Source: Pseudomonas huaxiensis (GTDB taxonomy: Bacteria > Pseudomonadota > Gammaproteobacteria > Pseudomonadales > Pseudomonadaceae). Taken from it: 62,315 bases of DNA. Below are positions 50,344 to 59,887 of the stretch, in pieces (within the stretch, counting starts at the first letter, position 1; every line of letters begins with the position of its first letter). The stretch covers positions 1 to 62,315 of the forward strand of contig NZ_QKVL01000035.1 in assembly GCF_003231275.1 (NCBI RefSeq). The letters are read 5' to 3'. The notes under the pieces were generated by a model, which saw only the letters and a list, made by a program, of their open reading frames with translations, did not search any database and was not told the origin of the DNA. A program made the position numbers and the translations under genes.

Positions 50344-52749
50344 TCAGTCCCGCGAAGGTCCCGGTGCCAGGACTTCACGTGAGCCGTTGGTGTTCATGGC
50401 GGTGACCACACCGGCCATTTCCATCGCTTCGATCATCCGCGCGGCGCGGTTGTAGCCGATCTTCAGCTTGCGCTGAACCGCGGAAATCGACGCGCGGCGG
50501 CTCTCCAGAACGAACTGCACGGCTTCGTCGTAGAGCGCATCGGTCTCGGCGTCGTCGCCGCCATCACCGCCACCGCCGCCATCAAAGCCGCTGCCGGCCT
50601 CTTCGACGCCGCTGAGAATGTCTTCGTTGTAGTCCGGTGCGCCACGCAGTTTCCAGGCTTCAACCACGCGATGCACCTCGTCGTCGGAGACGAAGGCGCC
50701 GTGCACGCGGATCGGCAGGCTGGTGCCGGGCGGCATGTAGAGCATGTCACCGTGACCGAGCAGTTGCTCGGCGCCACCCTGGTCGATGATGGTCCGCGAG
50801 TCGATCTTGCTGGAGACCTGGAACGCCATGCGGGTCGGGATGTTGGCCTTGATCAGACCGGTGATCACGTCCACCGACGGCCGCTGGGTCGCAAGAATCA
50901 GGTGGATACCGGCGGCACGCGCCTTCTGCGCGATCCGGGCGATCAGCTCTTCGACCTTCTTGCCGACGATCATCATCATGTCGGCGAATTCGTCCACCAC
51001 CACCACGATGGTCGGCAGCGTTTTCAGCAGCGGTGGCACGTCGTCCATGCTCTCGCGGCGGAACATCGGGTCGTAGATCGGCTCGCCGGCTTCCTCGGCG
51101 TCCTTCACCTTGCGGTTGAAGCCTGCGAGGTTACGCACGCCCATGGCCGCCATCAGCTTGTAGCGCCGCTCCATCTCGGCAACGCTCCAGCGCAGGGCGT
51201 TGGCGGCGTCCTTCATGTCGGTGACCACCGGACACAGCAGGTGCGGAATGCCTTCGTAGATCGACAGTTCGAGCATCTTCGGGTCGATCATGATCAGCTT
51301 GGCGTCTTCCGGGCCCGACTTGAACAGGATCGACAGGATCATCGCGTTCACACCGACCGACTTACCGGAACCGGTGGTACCGGCCACCAGCAGGTGCGGC
51401 ATCTTCGCAAGGTCCGTGATCACTGGCTTGCCGCCGATGTCGTGACCCAGGGCCATGGTGACCGGCGACTTGGCCTCGTCGTACTGCGGCGACGACAGCA
51501 CTTCGGAGAAGCGCACGATCTGCCGGTCCTCGTTGGGGATTTCGATACCGACGGTGGTCTTGCCGGGAATCACCTCGACCACCCGCACACTGGTTACCGC
51601 CAGCGAGCGCGCAAGGTCCTTGGCCAGGTTGGCGATACGGCTGACCTTGACCCCGGCCGCCGGCTGGATTTCGTAACGGGTGATCACCGGCCCCGGATGG
51701 ATCGAATCCACCGAGACTTCGACACCGAATTCCTTCAGCTTGATTTCCAGCAGATGACCGACAGCCGCCAGGGATTCGGGCGAGCGGTTGACCTGCTTCT
51801 TCTCGGCGGGATCGAGGATGGAGATCGGCGGCAGCGTGCCTTCCACAGCGCTGTCGACGAACAGCGGCGCCTGCTTCTCTTTCTGCACGCGCTTGCTCGG
51901 TTCCGGCGCCGGAGCTGCCGCAGGCATGATGACTGGCGGGGCTTTCTGCTCGCGCTCGGCCACATGCTTGGTAAGGGCCTGATCGCGCTCGATGATGCGT
52001 TCGCGGGCCTTTACCTGCTCGCGACGATCGGGGACGGTGGGGGCAACCACGTCATTGACCTGCTCGTCGACCTCGCGCAGTTGCGCAACCAGTTGCTTGC
52101 GTTCATTGCGTGCGCTCCACCAGCGGTTGGCGGCGCCCTGAATCAATTCGAAGAGATCGAGGGTGATCTTGCCGGTGATGTCCATCACCTTGAACCACGA
52201 CAGGTCGGTGAACACTGTCAGGCCAAACAGGAACAGGGCGATGAACATCAGGGTACTGCCCTGCACGTTCAGCGCATTCTTGGCCAGGTCACCGAGGCTT
52301 TCGCCCAGCGCGCCGCCCGCCGAGGCCGGCAGGCTGGGTGCGGAATGGAAATGAATGTGCGCCAGCGCGGCGCCGGACAGTACCAGGAACACCAGGCCGA
52401 TCAGCCGCCAGGAGAACAGCCAGCCGCTCCACTGCCAGGGCTGGTGGCGCTCGCGGAAGATCTGCCAGGTCTTGATCGCCAGCAGCAGCGGGAAGATGTA
52501 GGCGAAATAACCCAGCACCATGAACAGGACGTCGGCAAAGAAGGCGCCTGCACGGCCTGCGGCGTTCTGCACCTGGTCGACGTTGCTGGTATGGCTGAAG
52601 CCCGGGTCGGCCTGGTCGTAGGTCAGCAAAGCCATCCACAGGTAGAGGCACAAGGCGCCCATGGCAATCAGGGCACCTTCCTTGAGCCTGTAATGCAACT
52701 GCTGGCGCCAGAGCGGCTCGGGATTGGGTGTTGCTGTGGGTTTCTTCAA
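50344..52749 (-). CDS. ftsK: DNA translocase FtsK
   Basis: 801 residues from the chosen start. Four membrane helices (about 23-46, 74-94, 112-134, 164-184), a short linker (about 215-310), then the motor: Walker A GTTGSGKS (457-464), Walker B IVVVVDEFADMMM, and a C-terminal gamma winged helix (about 735-795) that reads KOPS. It couples division to chromosome-dimer resolution with XerCD. No ATG fits; the TTG at 52749 (MKKPTAT...) lies behind AGGA and gives the N-terminus usual for Pseudomonas FtsK. A TTG at 52797 is possible but has no ribosome site. Confidence 0.94.
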   Translation of the reverse strand: MKKPTATPNPEPLWRQQLHYRLKEGALIAMGALCLYLWMALLTYDQADPGFSHTSNVDQVQNAAGRAGAFFADVLFMVLGYFAYIFPLLLAIKTWQIFRERHQPWQWSGWLFSWRLIGLVFLVLSGAALAHIHFHSAPSLPASAGGALGESLGDLAKNALNVQGSTLMFIALFLFGLTVFTDLSWFKVMDITGKITLDLFELIQGAANRWWSARNERKQLVAQLREVDEQVNDVVAPTVPDRREQVKARERIIERDQALTKHVAEREQKAPPVIMPAAAPAPEPSKRVQKEKQAPLFVDSAVEGTLPPISILDPAEKKQVNRSPESLAAVGHLLEIKLKEFGVEVSVDSIHPGPVITRYEIQPAAGVKVSRIANLAKDLARSLAVTSVRVVEVIPGKTTVGIEIPNEDRQIVRFSEVLSSPQYDEAKSPVTMALGHDIGGKPVITDLAKMPHLLVAGTTGSGKSVGVNAMILSILFKSGPEDAKLIMIDPKMLELSIYEGIPHLLCPVVTDMKDAANALRWSVAEMERRYKLMAAMGVRNLAGFNRKVKDAEEAGEPIYDPMFRRESMDDVPPLLKTLPTIVVVVDEFADMMMIVGKKVEELIARIAQKARAAGIHLILATQRPSVDVITGLIKANIPTRMAFQVSSKIDSRTIIDQGGAEQLLGHGDMLYMPPGTSLPIRVHGAFVSDDEVHRVVEAWKLRGAPDYNEDILSGVEEAGSGFDGGGGGDGGDDAETDALYDEAVQFVLESRRASISAVQRKLKIGYNRAARMIEAMEMAGVVTAMNTNGSREVLAPGPSRD

Positions 52750-53126
52750 AACTGGTCTATTCCTGCGCTTTTTGCGCGTCCAACCGTGATTGACCAACGG
52801 GCGCGGTCAACAAATCACTACTTTTAACATTACTGCCGACCTATCGCTATCGCGGCTCGGCGGATCGAACGGTCAGGCGGGTCAATTTCCCATGCAACAA
52901 TTTGAGCACGCATTTTCTTTTGTGACAAAGGCTTATGCGGGGTTTTTGCGTAGTTGGGACAACTGCCCCCTGGTTAAGTTGCGCAAGAAGCAATTCGCCA
53001 TCAGTTACACGGGACAAAAGCCTCTACCGTGCTTGTTCGAGAAGGCGCCGGCGGGCTTGTCCCGCGGGGCTTTTTCGGGTCATGCTGGGCGCCCTCCCCT
53101 TCCCTCGGCGGCGCGACCGAATAACG
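52750..53126. other. Intergenic region ftsK/aat
   Basis: 377 bp between divergent genes with no gene that I can support. It holds both promoters and, at 53051-53065, a hairpin GCGGG-CTTGT-CCCGC whose right arm is followed by GGGGCTTTTT, which may be an attenuator-like terminator 60 bp before aat or a decayed REP. P. aeruginosa has trxB1 between these genes; it is absent here. Confidence 0.6.
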
Positions 53127-53822
53127 ATGCTGACCTGGCTCAACCGCAACACCCTGGACTTCCCTCCTCTGGAAAAAGCCCTGCGAGAACCCAACGGCCT
53201 GCTCGCCGCCGGCGGCGACCTGCGCCCCGAGCGCCTGGTGCAAGCCTATCGCCACGGCTGCTTTCCCTGGTATCAGGATGGCCAGCCGATCCTGTGGTGG
53301 TCGCCGGACCCGCGCACTGTGCTGTTTCCCGACGAGTTGCACGTGTCCCGCTCGCTGCGCAAGTTCATGCGCCAGGCGCGCTATGAGGTCAGTTTCGATC
53401 AGGACTTCAGCGCAGTGATCCAGGCCTGCGCCGCGCCGCGCAGCTACGCCGACGGCACCTGGATCACCGACAACATGCAGGCGGCCTATGTCGAGCTGCA
53501 TCGCCAGGGCCTCGCGCACTCCGTGGAGGTGCGCCAGGACGGCGAACTGGTCGGCGGGCTCTATGGCCTGGCGATGGGCCGGCTGTTTTTCGGCGAATCC
53601 ATGTTCAGCCGGGCCGACAACGCGTCCAAGGTCGGCTTCGTGACGCTGGTCGAACACCTGCGTGAGGCGGGATTCGTCCTCATTGACTGTCAGATGCCGA
53701 CCGAGCACCTGCACAGCCTTGGCGCACGCGCTATCGCCCGTGCGACCTTCGCCGATTACCTGCGCCAGTACCTGGACCAGCCCAATCGCGCCACCTGGAT
53801 CTGCCAGCGAGCCGTTTGCTAG
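53127..53822 (+). CDS. aat: Leucyl/phenylalanyl-tRNA--protein transferase
   Basis: 231 residues. Family motifs: FPPLEKALREPNGLLAAGGDL (start of the fold), YRHGCFPWY, PILWWSPDPR, and GGLYGLAMGRLFFGESMFS over 143-161. It attaches Leu or Phe to proteins with N-terminal Lys or Arg, marking them for ClpS-ClpA. The ATG at 53127 gives the normal MLTWL start but has a poor ribosome site; an in-frame ATG at 53082 would add 15 residues. It is followed after 55 bp by bpt. Confidence 0.94.
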   Translation: MLTWLNRNTLDFPPLEKALREPNGLLAAGGDLRPERLVQAYRHGCFPWYQDGQPILWWSPDPRTVLFPDELHVSRSLRKFMRQARYEVSFDQDFSAVIQACAAPRSYADGTWITDNMQAAYVELHRQGLAHSVEVRQDGELVGGLYGLAMGRLFFGESMFSRADNASKVGFVTLVEHLREAGFVLIDCQMPTEHLHSLGARAIARATFADYLRQYLDQPNRATWICQRAVC

Positions 53823-53877
53823 GCGAGTTTTCAGAGCTGGCTTACACTTAGAAAAAACACCTGCCGAGGGGTTGATC

Positions 53878-54585
53878 ATGACTGAGTTGGCGCGGTTGAA
53901 GTTCTATGCCACTCAACCCCATGCCTGCAGCTACCTGCCTGACGAGCAAGCCACCACGCTGTTTCTCGATCCGAGCCAGCCGATGGACGCCAACGTCTAC
54001 GCGGACCTGTCGGAAATGGGCTTTCGCCGCAGCGGCGACCACCTGTACCGACCCCATTGCCAGAATTGCAATGCCTGCGTGCCTGCACGCATCCCGGCTG
54101 CGCGCTTTACCCCCAATCGCCAGCAGAAACGCATCATCAAGCGCAACGCCGACCTGGTGGTGAGCCCCGCCCGCCCTTCGTTCAACGAGGAGTACTTCGA
54201 CCTCTACCGACGCTACATCGAGCAGCGCCATGCTGACGGTGACATGTACCCTCCAAGTCGCGACCAGTTTTCGACCTTTCTGGTCCGGGACCTGCCATTC
54301 TCCCGTTTCTACGAGTTCCGCCTGGACGGCAAACTGGTCGCTATCGCGGTGACCGACCTGCTGCCCAACGGACTTTCGGCGGTCTACACCTTCTACGAAC
54401 CTACAGAAGAACGCCGCAGCCTCGGCCGTTATGCCATCCTGTGGCAGATCGGCGAAACCCTGCGCCTTGGTCTCGATGCCGTTTACCTTGGCTACTGGAT
54501 CAAGAACTGCAAAAAAATGAACTACAAGACCCAATACCGCCCCATTGAACTGCTGATCAACCAGCGCTGGGTCACCCTGAACTGA
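53878..54585 (+). CDS. bpt: Aspartate/glutamate leucyltransferase Bpt
   Basis: 235 residues, the ATE/Bpt family. The cysteines of the N-terminal part are present: C17 (PHACSYL) and CQNCNAC (about 61-67). The C-terminal GNAT-like fold has FYEPTEERRSLGRYAILWQI and YLGYWIKNCKKMNYK. It adds Leu to N-terminal Asp or Glu, giving a ClpS substrate. Its gene neighbours aat, clpS and clpA complete the same pathway. ATG 53878 follows GAGGG. Confidence 0.93.
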   Translation: MTELARLKFYATQPHACSYLPDEQATTLFLDPSQPMDANVYADLSEMGFRRSGDHLYRPHCQNCNACVPARIPAARFTPNRQQKRIIKRNADLVVSPARPSFNEEYFDLYRRYIEQRHADGDMYPPSRDQFSTFLVRDLPFSRFYEFRLDGKLVAIAVTDLLPNGLSAVYTFYEPTEERRSLGRYAILWQIGETLRLGLDAVYLGYWIKNCKKMNYKTQYRPIELLINQRWVTLN

Positions 54586-54687
54586 AAACCTTGGCTTGAC
54601 CTCCATTTTTCGGGCACAATGCACGCCACTTTTTGTAGCTGGGTACTTCTGTGCCGGGCCATAACTGAACACCGAGGGCTTTACTGC

Positions 54688-54906
54688 ATGTCGAAAGAAG
54701 ACAGCTTCGAAATGGAAGGCACTGTCGTCGACACCCTGCCCAACACCATGTTCCGCGTGGAGTTGGAAAACGGGCACGTCGTAACCGCGCACATCTCCGG
54801 AAAGATGCGCAAGAACTACATTCGTATCCTTACTGGTGACAAGGTCCGCGTCGAGCTGACGCCTTACGACCTCAGCAAAGGCCGCATCACTTACCGCGCC
54901 CGCTAA
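54688..54906 (+). CDS. infA: Translation initiation factor IF-1
   Basis: 72 residues, the full single OB fold of IF-1 ([20 protein letters not shown] to GRITYRAR). It occupies the ribosomal A site in initiation. The start at 54688 is fixed by family length. A long symmetrical terminator follows directly. Confidence 0.97.
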
Positions 54907-54909
54907 AGT

Positions 54910-54954
54910 CGATACGAAAAAAGCCCGGCAATCGCCGGGCTTTTTTTCGTATCG
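54910..54954. terminator. Bidirectional intrinsic terminator between infA and clpA
   Basis: CGATACG-A6-GCCCGGC and GCCGGGC-T7-CGTATCG form a long near-perfect stem. The A-run and T-run on both sides make it work for infA (+) and, read the other way, for clpA (-). Confidence 0.92.
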
Positions 54955-55002
54955 AAGAAAGCAGTGAGCCTGCTGCGGGGGCGAACCCCCGCGAGCAAGC
55001 CA

Positions 55003-57273
55003 TCAGGCCATTTCGGCCGTGGTCTCGAAATCGAAGACCAGTTCGCCGTCGCGGATGTCGATGTGCACCACACCGCCATGGTCGGCCAGTTCCCCGAACA
55101 GGATTTCCTCGGCCAGCGGCCGCTTGATCTTGTCCTGGATAAGCCGGGCCATTGGACGAGCCCCCATCTGCGCATCGTAGCCGCCAACCGCCAGCCAGCT
55201 GCGCGCTGCATCGGACACTTCCAGCAGGACACGCTTGTCCTCCAGTTGCGCCTGCAGCTCGGTGAGGAACTTGTCCACCACGCTCTTGATCGTCTCGTGA
55301 GTCAGGCGACCAAACTGGATGATGGTGTCCAGGCGGTTGCGGAACTCCGGCGTGAAGCTCTTCTTGATCACTTCCATCGCATCGGACGAGTGATCCTGAT
55401 GCGTGAAACCGATAGAAGCACGCGCCGCAGTCTCAGCACCGGCGTTAGTGGTCATGATCACGATCACGTTGCGGAAGTCCGCCTTGCGCCCGTTGTTGTC
55501 CGTCAAGGTGCCGTGGTCCATGACCTGCAACAGCAGGTTGAAGACTTCCGGATGCGCTTTTTCGATCTCATCGAGCAACAGCACGCAGTGCGGCTGCTTG
55601 GTGATGGCTTCGGTCAGCAATCCACCCTGGTCGAAACCGACATAACCCGGAGGCGCACCAATCAGGCGCGATACGGTATGCCGTTCCATGTACTCCGACA
55701 TGTCGAAGCGAACCAGCTCGACACCCAGCGCCTTGGCCAGTTGCCGCGCCACCTCGGTCTTGCCCACGCCGGTCGGACCGGAGAACAGGAAGGAGCCGAC
55801 AGGTTTGTCCGGCGCTTTCAGACCGGCACGCGAGAGCTTGATTGCAGTGGCCAGTGAGTCGATCGCCGCGTCCTGACCGAACACGGTCAGCTTAAGGTCA
55901 CGCTCCAGGTTGCGCAGCAGTTCCTTGTCGGAGCTGGTGACGTGCTTCGGCGGAATACGGGCGATTTTCGCCACAATGTCTTCGACCTGCTGCACTTCGA
56001 TGCGCTTGACCCGTGCCTCGACCGGTTGCAGACGCTGGTAGGCGCCCGCCTCGTCGATCACATCGATGGCTTTGTCCGGCATGTGCCGGTCATTGATGTA
56101 GCGCGCTGCCAACTCGGCCGCTGCACGCAGGGCCTCGTCGCTGTACTCGATGCTGTGGTGGGACTCGAAACGCCCCTTCAGCCCGCGCAGGATGCCCACG
56201 GTGTCTTCGACCGACGGCTCGCTGACATCGACCTTCTGGAAGCGCCGCGCCAAGGCACGGTCCTTCTCGAAGATGCCACGAAACTCCTGGAAGGTCGTGG
56301 AACCGATGCAGCGGATGTCGCCAGAGGACAACAGCGGCTTGAGCAGGTTGGAGGCATCCATCACACCGCCGGATGCCGCGCCGGCACCGATGATGGTGTG
56401 GATTTCATCGATGAACAGAATCGCCTGCGGACGCTTGCGCAGTTCACCCAGGAGCGCCTTAAAGCGCTTCTCGAAGTCGCCGCGGTACTTGGTGCCGGCC
56501 AGCAAGGCACCAAGGTCGAGGGAGTAGACCACGCTCTGGGACAGCAGATCAGGCACCTGGCCATCGACGATGCGCTTGGCCAGGCCTTCGGCGATAGCCG
56601 TCTTGCCGACACCGGCCTCACCCACCAACAGCGGGTTGTTCTTGCGCCGACGCGCGAGGATCTGCGCCACACGCTCGACTTCGCTTTCGCGCCCGACCAG
56701 CGGATCGATACGGCCCTGACGAGCGAGTTCGTTGAGGTTGCTGGCGTAGGCATCCAGGGGATTACTCGACGACGAGGTTTCGCCGCCGTCTTCGTCCTGC
56801 ATTTCCTGCTCGCCTTCGGGGTGTTCGCCGTGGCCCGGCACTTTGGAAATGCCGTGTGCGATGTAGTTGACTACATCGATGCGAGCCACGCTTTGTTGCT
56901 TGAGAAGGAATACAGCCTGGCTTTCCTGCTCGCTGAAAATGGCCACCAGTACGTTGGCGCCGGTCACTTCACGCTTGCCCGAGCTCTGTACATGGAAGAC
57001 GGCACGCTGCAGCACACGCTGGAAGCCCAGGGTTGGCTGGGTTTCACGGTCCTCGTCATGGACGGGGATCAGTGGCGTGGTGGAGTCGATGAACTCCTGC
57101 AGATCGTGTTTGAGTTTGTCGATATTCGCACCGCACGCGCGCAAAACAGTCGCGGCGGCCTCGTTGTCCAGCAATGCCAGCAGAAGGTGCTCAACCGTCA
57201 TGAACTCATGACGCTTGGAACGGGCCTCCTTGAAGGCCAGATTGAGGGTGACTTCGAGCTCGCGGTTTAACAT
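55003..57273 (-). CDS. clpA: ATP-dependent Clp protease ATP-binding subunit ClpA
   Basis: 756 residues. N domain 1-145 (ClpS-binding), acidic linker (146-172), AAA-1 with Walker A GEAGVGKT (218-225), AAA-2 with GPTGVGKT (499-506). The ClpP-docking loop is IGF (621-623, IGFTHQDHSSD). It unfolds substrates, including N-degron proteins handed over by ClpS, and feeds them to ClpP. ATG 57273 follows GAGGTGA. It is 30 bp after clpS on the same strand. Confidence 0.97.
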   Translation of the reverse strand: MLNRELEVTLNLAFKEARSKRHEFMTVEHLLLALLDNEAAATVLRACGANIDKLKHDLQEFIDSTTPLIPVHDEDRETQPTLGFQRVLQRAVFHVQSSGKREVTGANVLVAIFSEQESQAVFLLKQQSVARIDVVNYIAHGISKVPGHGEHPEGEQEMQDEDGGETSSSSNPLDAYASNLNELARQGRIDPLVGRESEVERVAQILARRRKNNPLLVGEAGVGKTAIAEGLAKRIVDGQVPDLLSQSVVYSLDLGALLAGTKYRGDFEKRFKALLGELRKRPQAILFIDEIHTIIGAGAASGGVMDASNLLKPLLSSGDIRCIGSTTFQEFRGIFEKDRALARRFQKVDVSEPSVEDTVGILRGLKGRFESHHSIEYSDEALRAAAELAARYINDRHMPDKAIDVIDEAGAYQRLQPVEARVKRIEVQQVEDIVAKIARIPPKHVTSSDKELLRNLERDLKLTVFGQDAAIDSLATAIKLSRAGLKAPDKPVGSFLFSGPTGVGKTEVARQLAKALGVELVRFDMSEYMERHTVSRLIGAPPGYVGFDQGGLLTEAITKQPHCVLLLDEIEKAHPEVFNLLLQVMDHGTLTDNNGRKADFRNVIVIMTTNAGAETAARASIGFTHQDHSSDAMEVIKKSFTPEFRNRLDTIIQFGRLTHETIKSVVDKFLTELQAQLEDKRVLLEVSDAARSWLAVGGYDAQMGARPMARLIQDKIKRPLAEEILFGELADHGGVVHIDIRDGELVFDFETTAEMA

Positions 57274-57303
57274 AGCTTCACCTCATACCCAAGTGGTCGG
57301 CGA

Positions 57304-57666
57304 TTAACCGTCCTTCTCGATTTCACAGAGTAGCGGATGCTGGCTTTCCCTTGCGTATTGGTTGACCTGCATGGCCTTGGTCTCGGCGATGTCACGGGTA
57401 AACAATCCGCACACTGCCCGTCCCTCGGTGTGGACGGCCAGCATGACCTTGGTCGCCAGCTCGCGGTTCAGGTTAAAAAACACCTCGAGCACTTCGACGA
57501 CGAAATCCATCGGCGTGTAGTCATCGTTGAACAAAACCACCTTGTACATCGGTGGCGCCTGCAGCGCCGGCTTGGCTTCCTGTACGGCCAGGCCAGCACC
57601 ATCGTCCTCATGCGATTGCGGGCGATCCTGATTGAATGTTAGTCGAATCTGGCTATGTGCATGCAT
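57304..57666 (-). CDS. clpS: ClpA adaptor ClpS
   Basis: 120 residues. The N-degron pocket motif is VVLFNDDYTPMDFV (about 43-56) with the conserved DD and M, and HTEGRAVCGLFTRDIAETKA follows. It delivers proteins with N-terminal Leu, Phe, Tyr or Trp to ClpA. ATG 57666 was chosen (MHAHSQIRL); a second ATG two codons on (57660) is not in the family start. It is divergent from cspD with a 229-bp gap. Confidence 0.95.
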   Translation of the reverse strand: MHAHSQIRLTFNQDRPQSHEDDGAGLAVQEAKPALQAPPMYKVVLFNDDYTPMDFVVEVLEVFFNLNRELATKVMLAVHTEGRAVCGLFTRDIAETKAMQVNQYARESQHPLLCEIEKDG

Positions 57667-57895
57667 GGAAAGAATTTCATCATTTCGACAGGTTAGGGTT
57701 GAGGTTTGACCGCTTGAACCGACGCCGGGCGACAGCCGTCGCCTGACCTTGACTATCAGCAAAACGGTGTTACAACCAATAAGAACCCACCGTGGTCAAT
57801 AAAGGTCCGCGCAGTCAACCAGAATTTTCGCAGGTTATATGCGGATGGAGTGGATGATACTCCAGTGATGGAGTCCTTTGCAGAGGGATATGAGG

Positions 57896-58147
57896 ATGGC
57901 AAGCGGTAAAGTCAAGTGGTTCAACAATGCCAAGGGCTATGGCTTCATCAATGAAGAAGGCAAGACCGAGGATCTGTTCGCTCACTATTCGGCAATCAAG
58001 ATGGACGGTTATAAAACACTGAAAGCCGGACAAGCCGTGACTTTCGACATCATCCAGGGCCCCAAGGGACTTCATGCCGTGGACATCTGCGACAAGGCCG
58101 CCACAGCGGAGGCCAAGAACGCAAACCCGATCACCGCCGACGCCTGA
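57896..58147 (+). CDS. cspD: Cold-shock-domain protein CspD
   Basis: 83 residues: one cold-shock domain (RNP1 KGYGFI, RNP2 DLFAHYS) and a short Ala-rich tail. E. coli CspD, found at the same place next to clpS, binds single-stranded DNA and blocks replication in stationary phase. The start MASGKVKWFN at 57896 was chosen over an ATG six codons upstream, since AGAGGGATATGAGG precedes it. Confidence 0.93.
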   Translation: MASGKVKWFNNAKGYGFINEEGKTEDLFAHYSAIKMDGYKTLKAGQAVTFDIIQGPKGLHAVDICDKAATAEAKNANPITADA

Positions 58148-58161
58148 CCTTCAACGCGGCG

Positions 58162-58204
58162 AAAAAAAACCGGCCAACCTCGTCATACGGGTTGGCCGGT
58201 TTTT
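58162..58204. terminator. Bidirectional terminator between cspD and icd
   Basis: AAAAACCGGCCAAC and GTTGGCCGGTTTTT enclose a 12-base loop; A8 and T5 runs flank the stem, so both convergent genes can end here. Confidence 0.9.
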
Positions 58205-58212
58205 CATGCCGC

Positions 58213-59469
58213 TTACATGTGCTTGATCAGCGCCTCACCGAAGCCCGACGACGAAACCAGGGTCGCGCCTTCCATCAGACGTTCGAAGTCATAGGTCACC
58301 GTCTTGGCCCGGATCGCGCCGTTGGTGCCCTTGATGATCAGGTCAGCCGCTTCGGTCCAGCCGAGGTGGCGCAGCATCATTTCAGCGGAGAGGATCACTG
58401 AACCTGGGTTCACCTGGTCCTTGCCCGCGTATTTCGGCGCGGTGCCGTGGGTGGCTTCGAACATTGCCACGGTGTCAGACAGGTTGGCGCCCGGCGCAAT
58501 GCCGATACCACCGACCTCGGCCGCCAGGGCGTCGGACAGGTAGTCACCATTGAGGTTGAGGGTCGCGATCACGTCGTACTCGGCCGGACGCAGCAGGATC
58601 TGCTGCAGCATGGCGTCGGCAATGGCGTCCTTGACGATCACTTCACGGCCGGTGTTCGGGTTCTTGAACTTCATCCACGGGCCGCCATCGAGCAGCTCGG
58701 CGCCGAATTCGTTCTTCGCCACCTCGTAGCCCCAATCCTTGAAGGCACCTTCGGTGAACTTCATGATGTTGCCTTTATGGACGATGGTCAGCGACTTGCG
58801 GTCATTGTCCACGACGTACTGCAGGGCTTTGCGCACCAGGCGCTGGGTACCCTCTTTCGAGACAGGCTTGATGCCGATGCCGCAATCCTGGTCGAAACGG
58901 ATCTTGGTGACGCCCATTTCCTCCTTGAGGAACTTGATGACCTTGTTGGCCTCGGGCGAACCGGCTTTCCATTCGATACCGGCGTAGATGTCTTCGGAGT
59001 TCTCGCGGAAGATCACCATGTCGACATCGCCCGGCTTCTTCACGGGGCTAGGGACGCCGTCGAACCAGACGACAGGACGCAGACACACGTACAGGTCAAG
59101 CTGCTGGCGCAGCGCCACGTTCAGCGAGCGGATGCCGCCACCGACCGGCGTGGTCAGCGGGCCCTTGATGGAAACCACGTAATCCTTCACCGCGTCGAGG
59201 GTTTCCTGGGGTAGCCAGGTGTCCTGGTCATAGACCTGGGTGGCCTTTTCGCCGGCATAGACTTCCATCCAGGAAATCTTGCGCTTGCCGCCGTAAGCCT
59301 TCTCGACCGCAGCGTCGACCACCTTGATCATGACCGGGGAAACGTCTACCCCGATGCCGTCGCCTTCAATGAACGGGATGATCGGATTGTCTGGAACATT
59401 GAGAGAATGGTCTGCGTTGACGGTGATTTTGTCGCCGACTGCCGGAACCTCGATTTTCTGGTATCCCAT
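58213..59469 (-). CDS. icd: NADP-dependent isocitrate dehydrogenase, dimeric type
   Basis: 418 residues, as E. coli Icd (416). The regulatory serine phosphorylated by AceK in E. coli corresponds to S115 (GGGIRSLNVALRQ). NADP-type residues KYAGKDQVNPGSVI and the YDVIATLNLNGDYLSD substrate region are present. It makes 2-oxoglutarate and NADPH from isocitrate. ATG 59469 was chosen by family length. It is divergent from the unrelated monomeric enzyme. Confidence 0.96.
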   Translation of the reverse strand: MGYQKIEVPAVGDKITVNADHSLNVPDNPIIPFIEGDGIGVDVSPVMIKVVDAAVEKAYGGKRKISWMEVYAGEKATQVYDQDTWLPQETLDAVKDYVVSIKGPLTTPVGGGIRSLNVALRQQLDLYVCLRPVVWFDGVPSPVKKPGDVDMVIFRENSEDIYAGIEWKAGSPEANKVIKFLKEEMGVTKIRFDQDCGIGIKPVSKEGTQRLVRKALQYVVDNDRKSLTIVHKGNIMKFTEGAFKDWGYEVAKNEFGAELLDGGPWMKFKNPNTGREVIVKDAIADAMLQQILLRPAEYDVIATLNLNGDYLSDALAAEVGGIGIAPGANLSDTVAMFEATHGTAPKYAGKDQVNPGSVILSAEMMLRHLGWTEAADLIIKGTNGAIRAKTVTYDFERLMEGATLVSSSGFGEALIKHM

Positions 59470-59887
59470 GCTGCACTCCGCTTTTTTTGGTTTGTAGTCT
59501 TCATGCAATCCCCAGAGCCTAACCCAGTTGACGGCGAACGGAAACCTTGCCCACAAAACCGTCACAAAGCCGAAAAAAGCTCTACATCTTTCGTCTATAA
59601 ATGGTCATCCGACATCTTCGTCTTGATGATTAGGACCAAGGAATTGGTATACTGCGCCGGTGACTCAAGGGTCACTTGGGGGCGAGATGTCCGCTACAGG
59701 TCCCGCTGCCCCGACAAGACTGAGCTGTTACCGCGGTTCAGCCGTTTGACACTCGACTGATGCAATCCACCATCACAGCCCTGGATCCTCGACTTTCCGC
59801 TCATGGATGTGTCTGAGCGAAGCGCTTACCCTGCGCGCCCTACCGAGATCCCGAGCACGCTCAGCAAAACAGAGAGTTAACCCGAAT
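59470..59887. other. Divergent icd/idh control region
   Basis: 418 bp with no gene that I can support. It holds an extended -10 for idh (59645-59653), a small hairpin GTGAC-N6-GTCAC at 59660-59675 near the expected transcript start, and a leader of about 225 bases before idh, long enough for post-transcriptional control. Confidence 0.6.
59645..59653 (+). promoter_or_regulatory. Candidate extended -10 promoter for idh
   Basis: TG-G-TATACT; the best -35-like hexamer is TTGATG at 59623-59628 with a long 19-base spacer, which the TG extension would compensate. Confidence 0.45.

Noticed and set aside
54586..55002. tRNA gene near infA/clpA, as serW in E. coli
   Set aside because: The gaps around infA hold only a terminator and short spacers; no cloverleaf can be formed.
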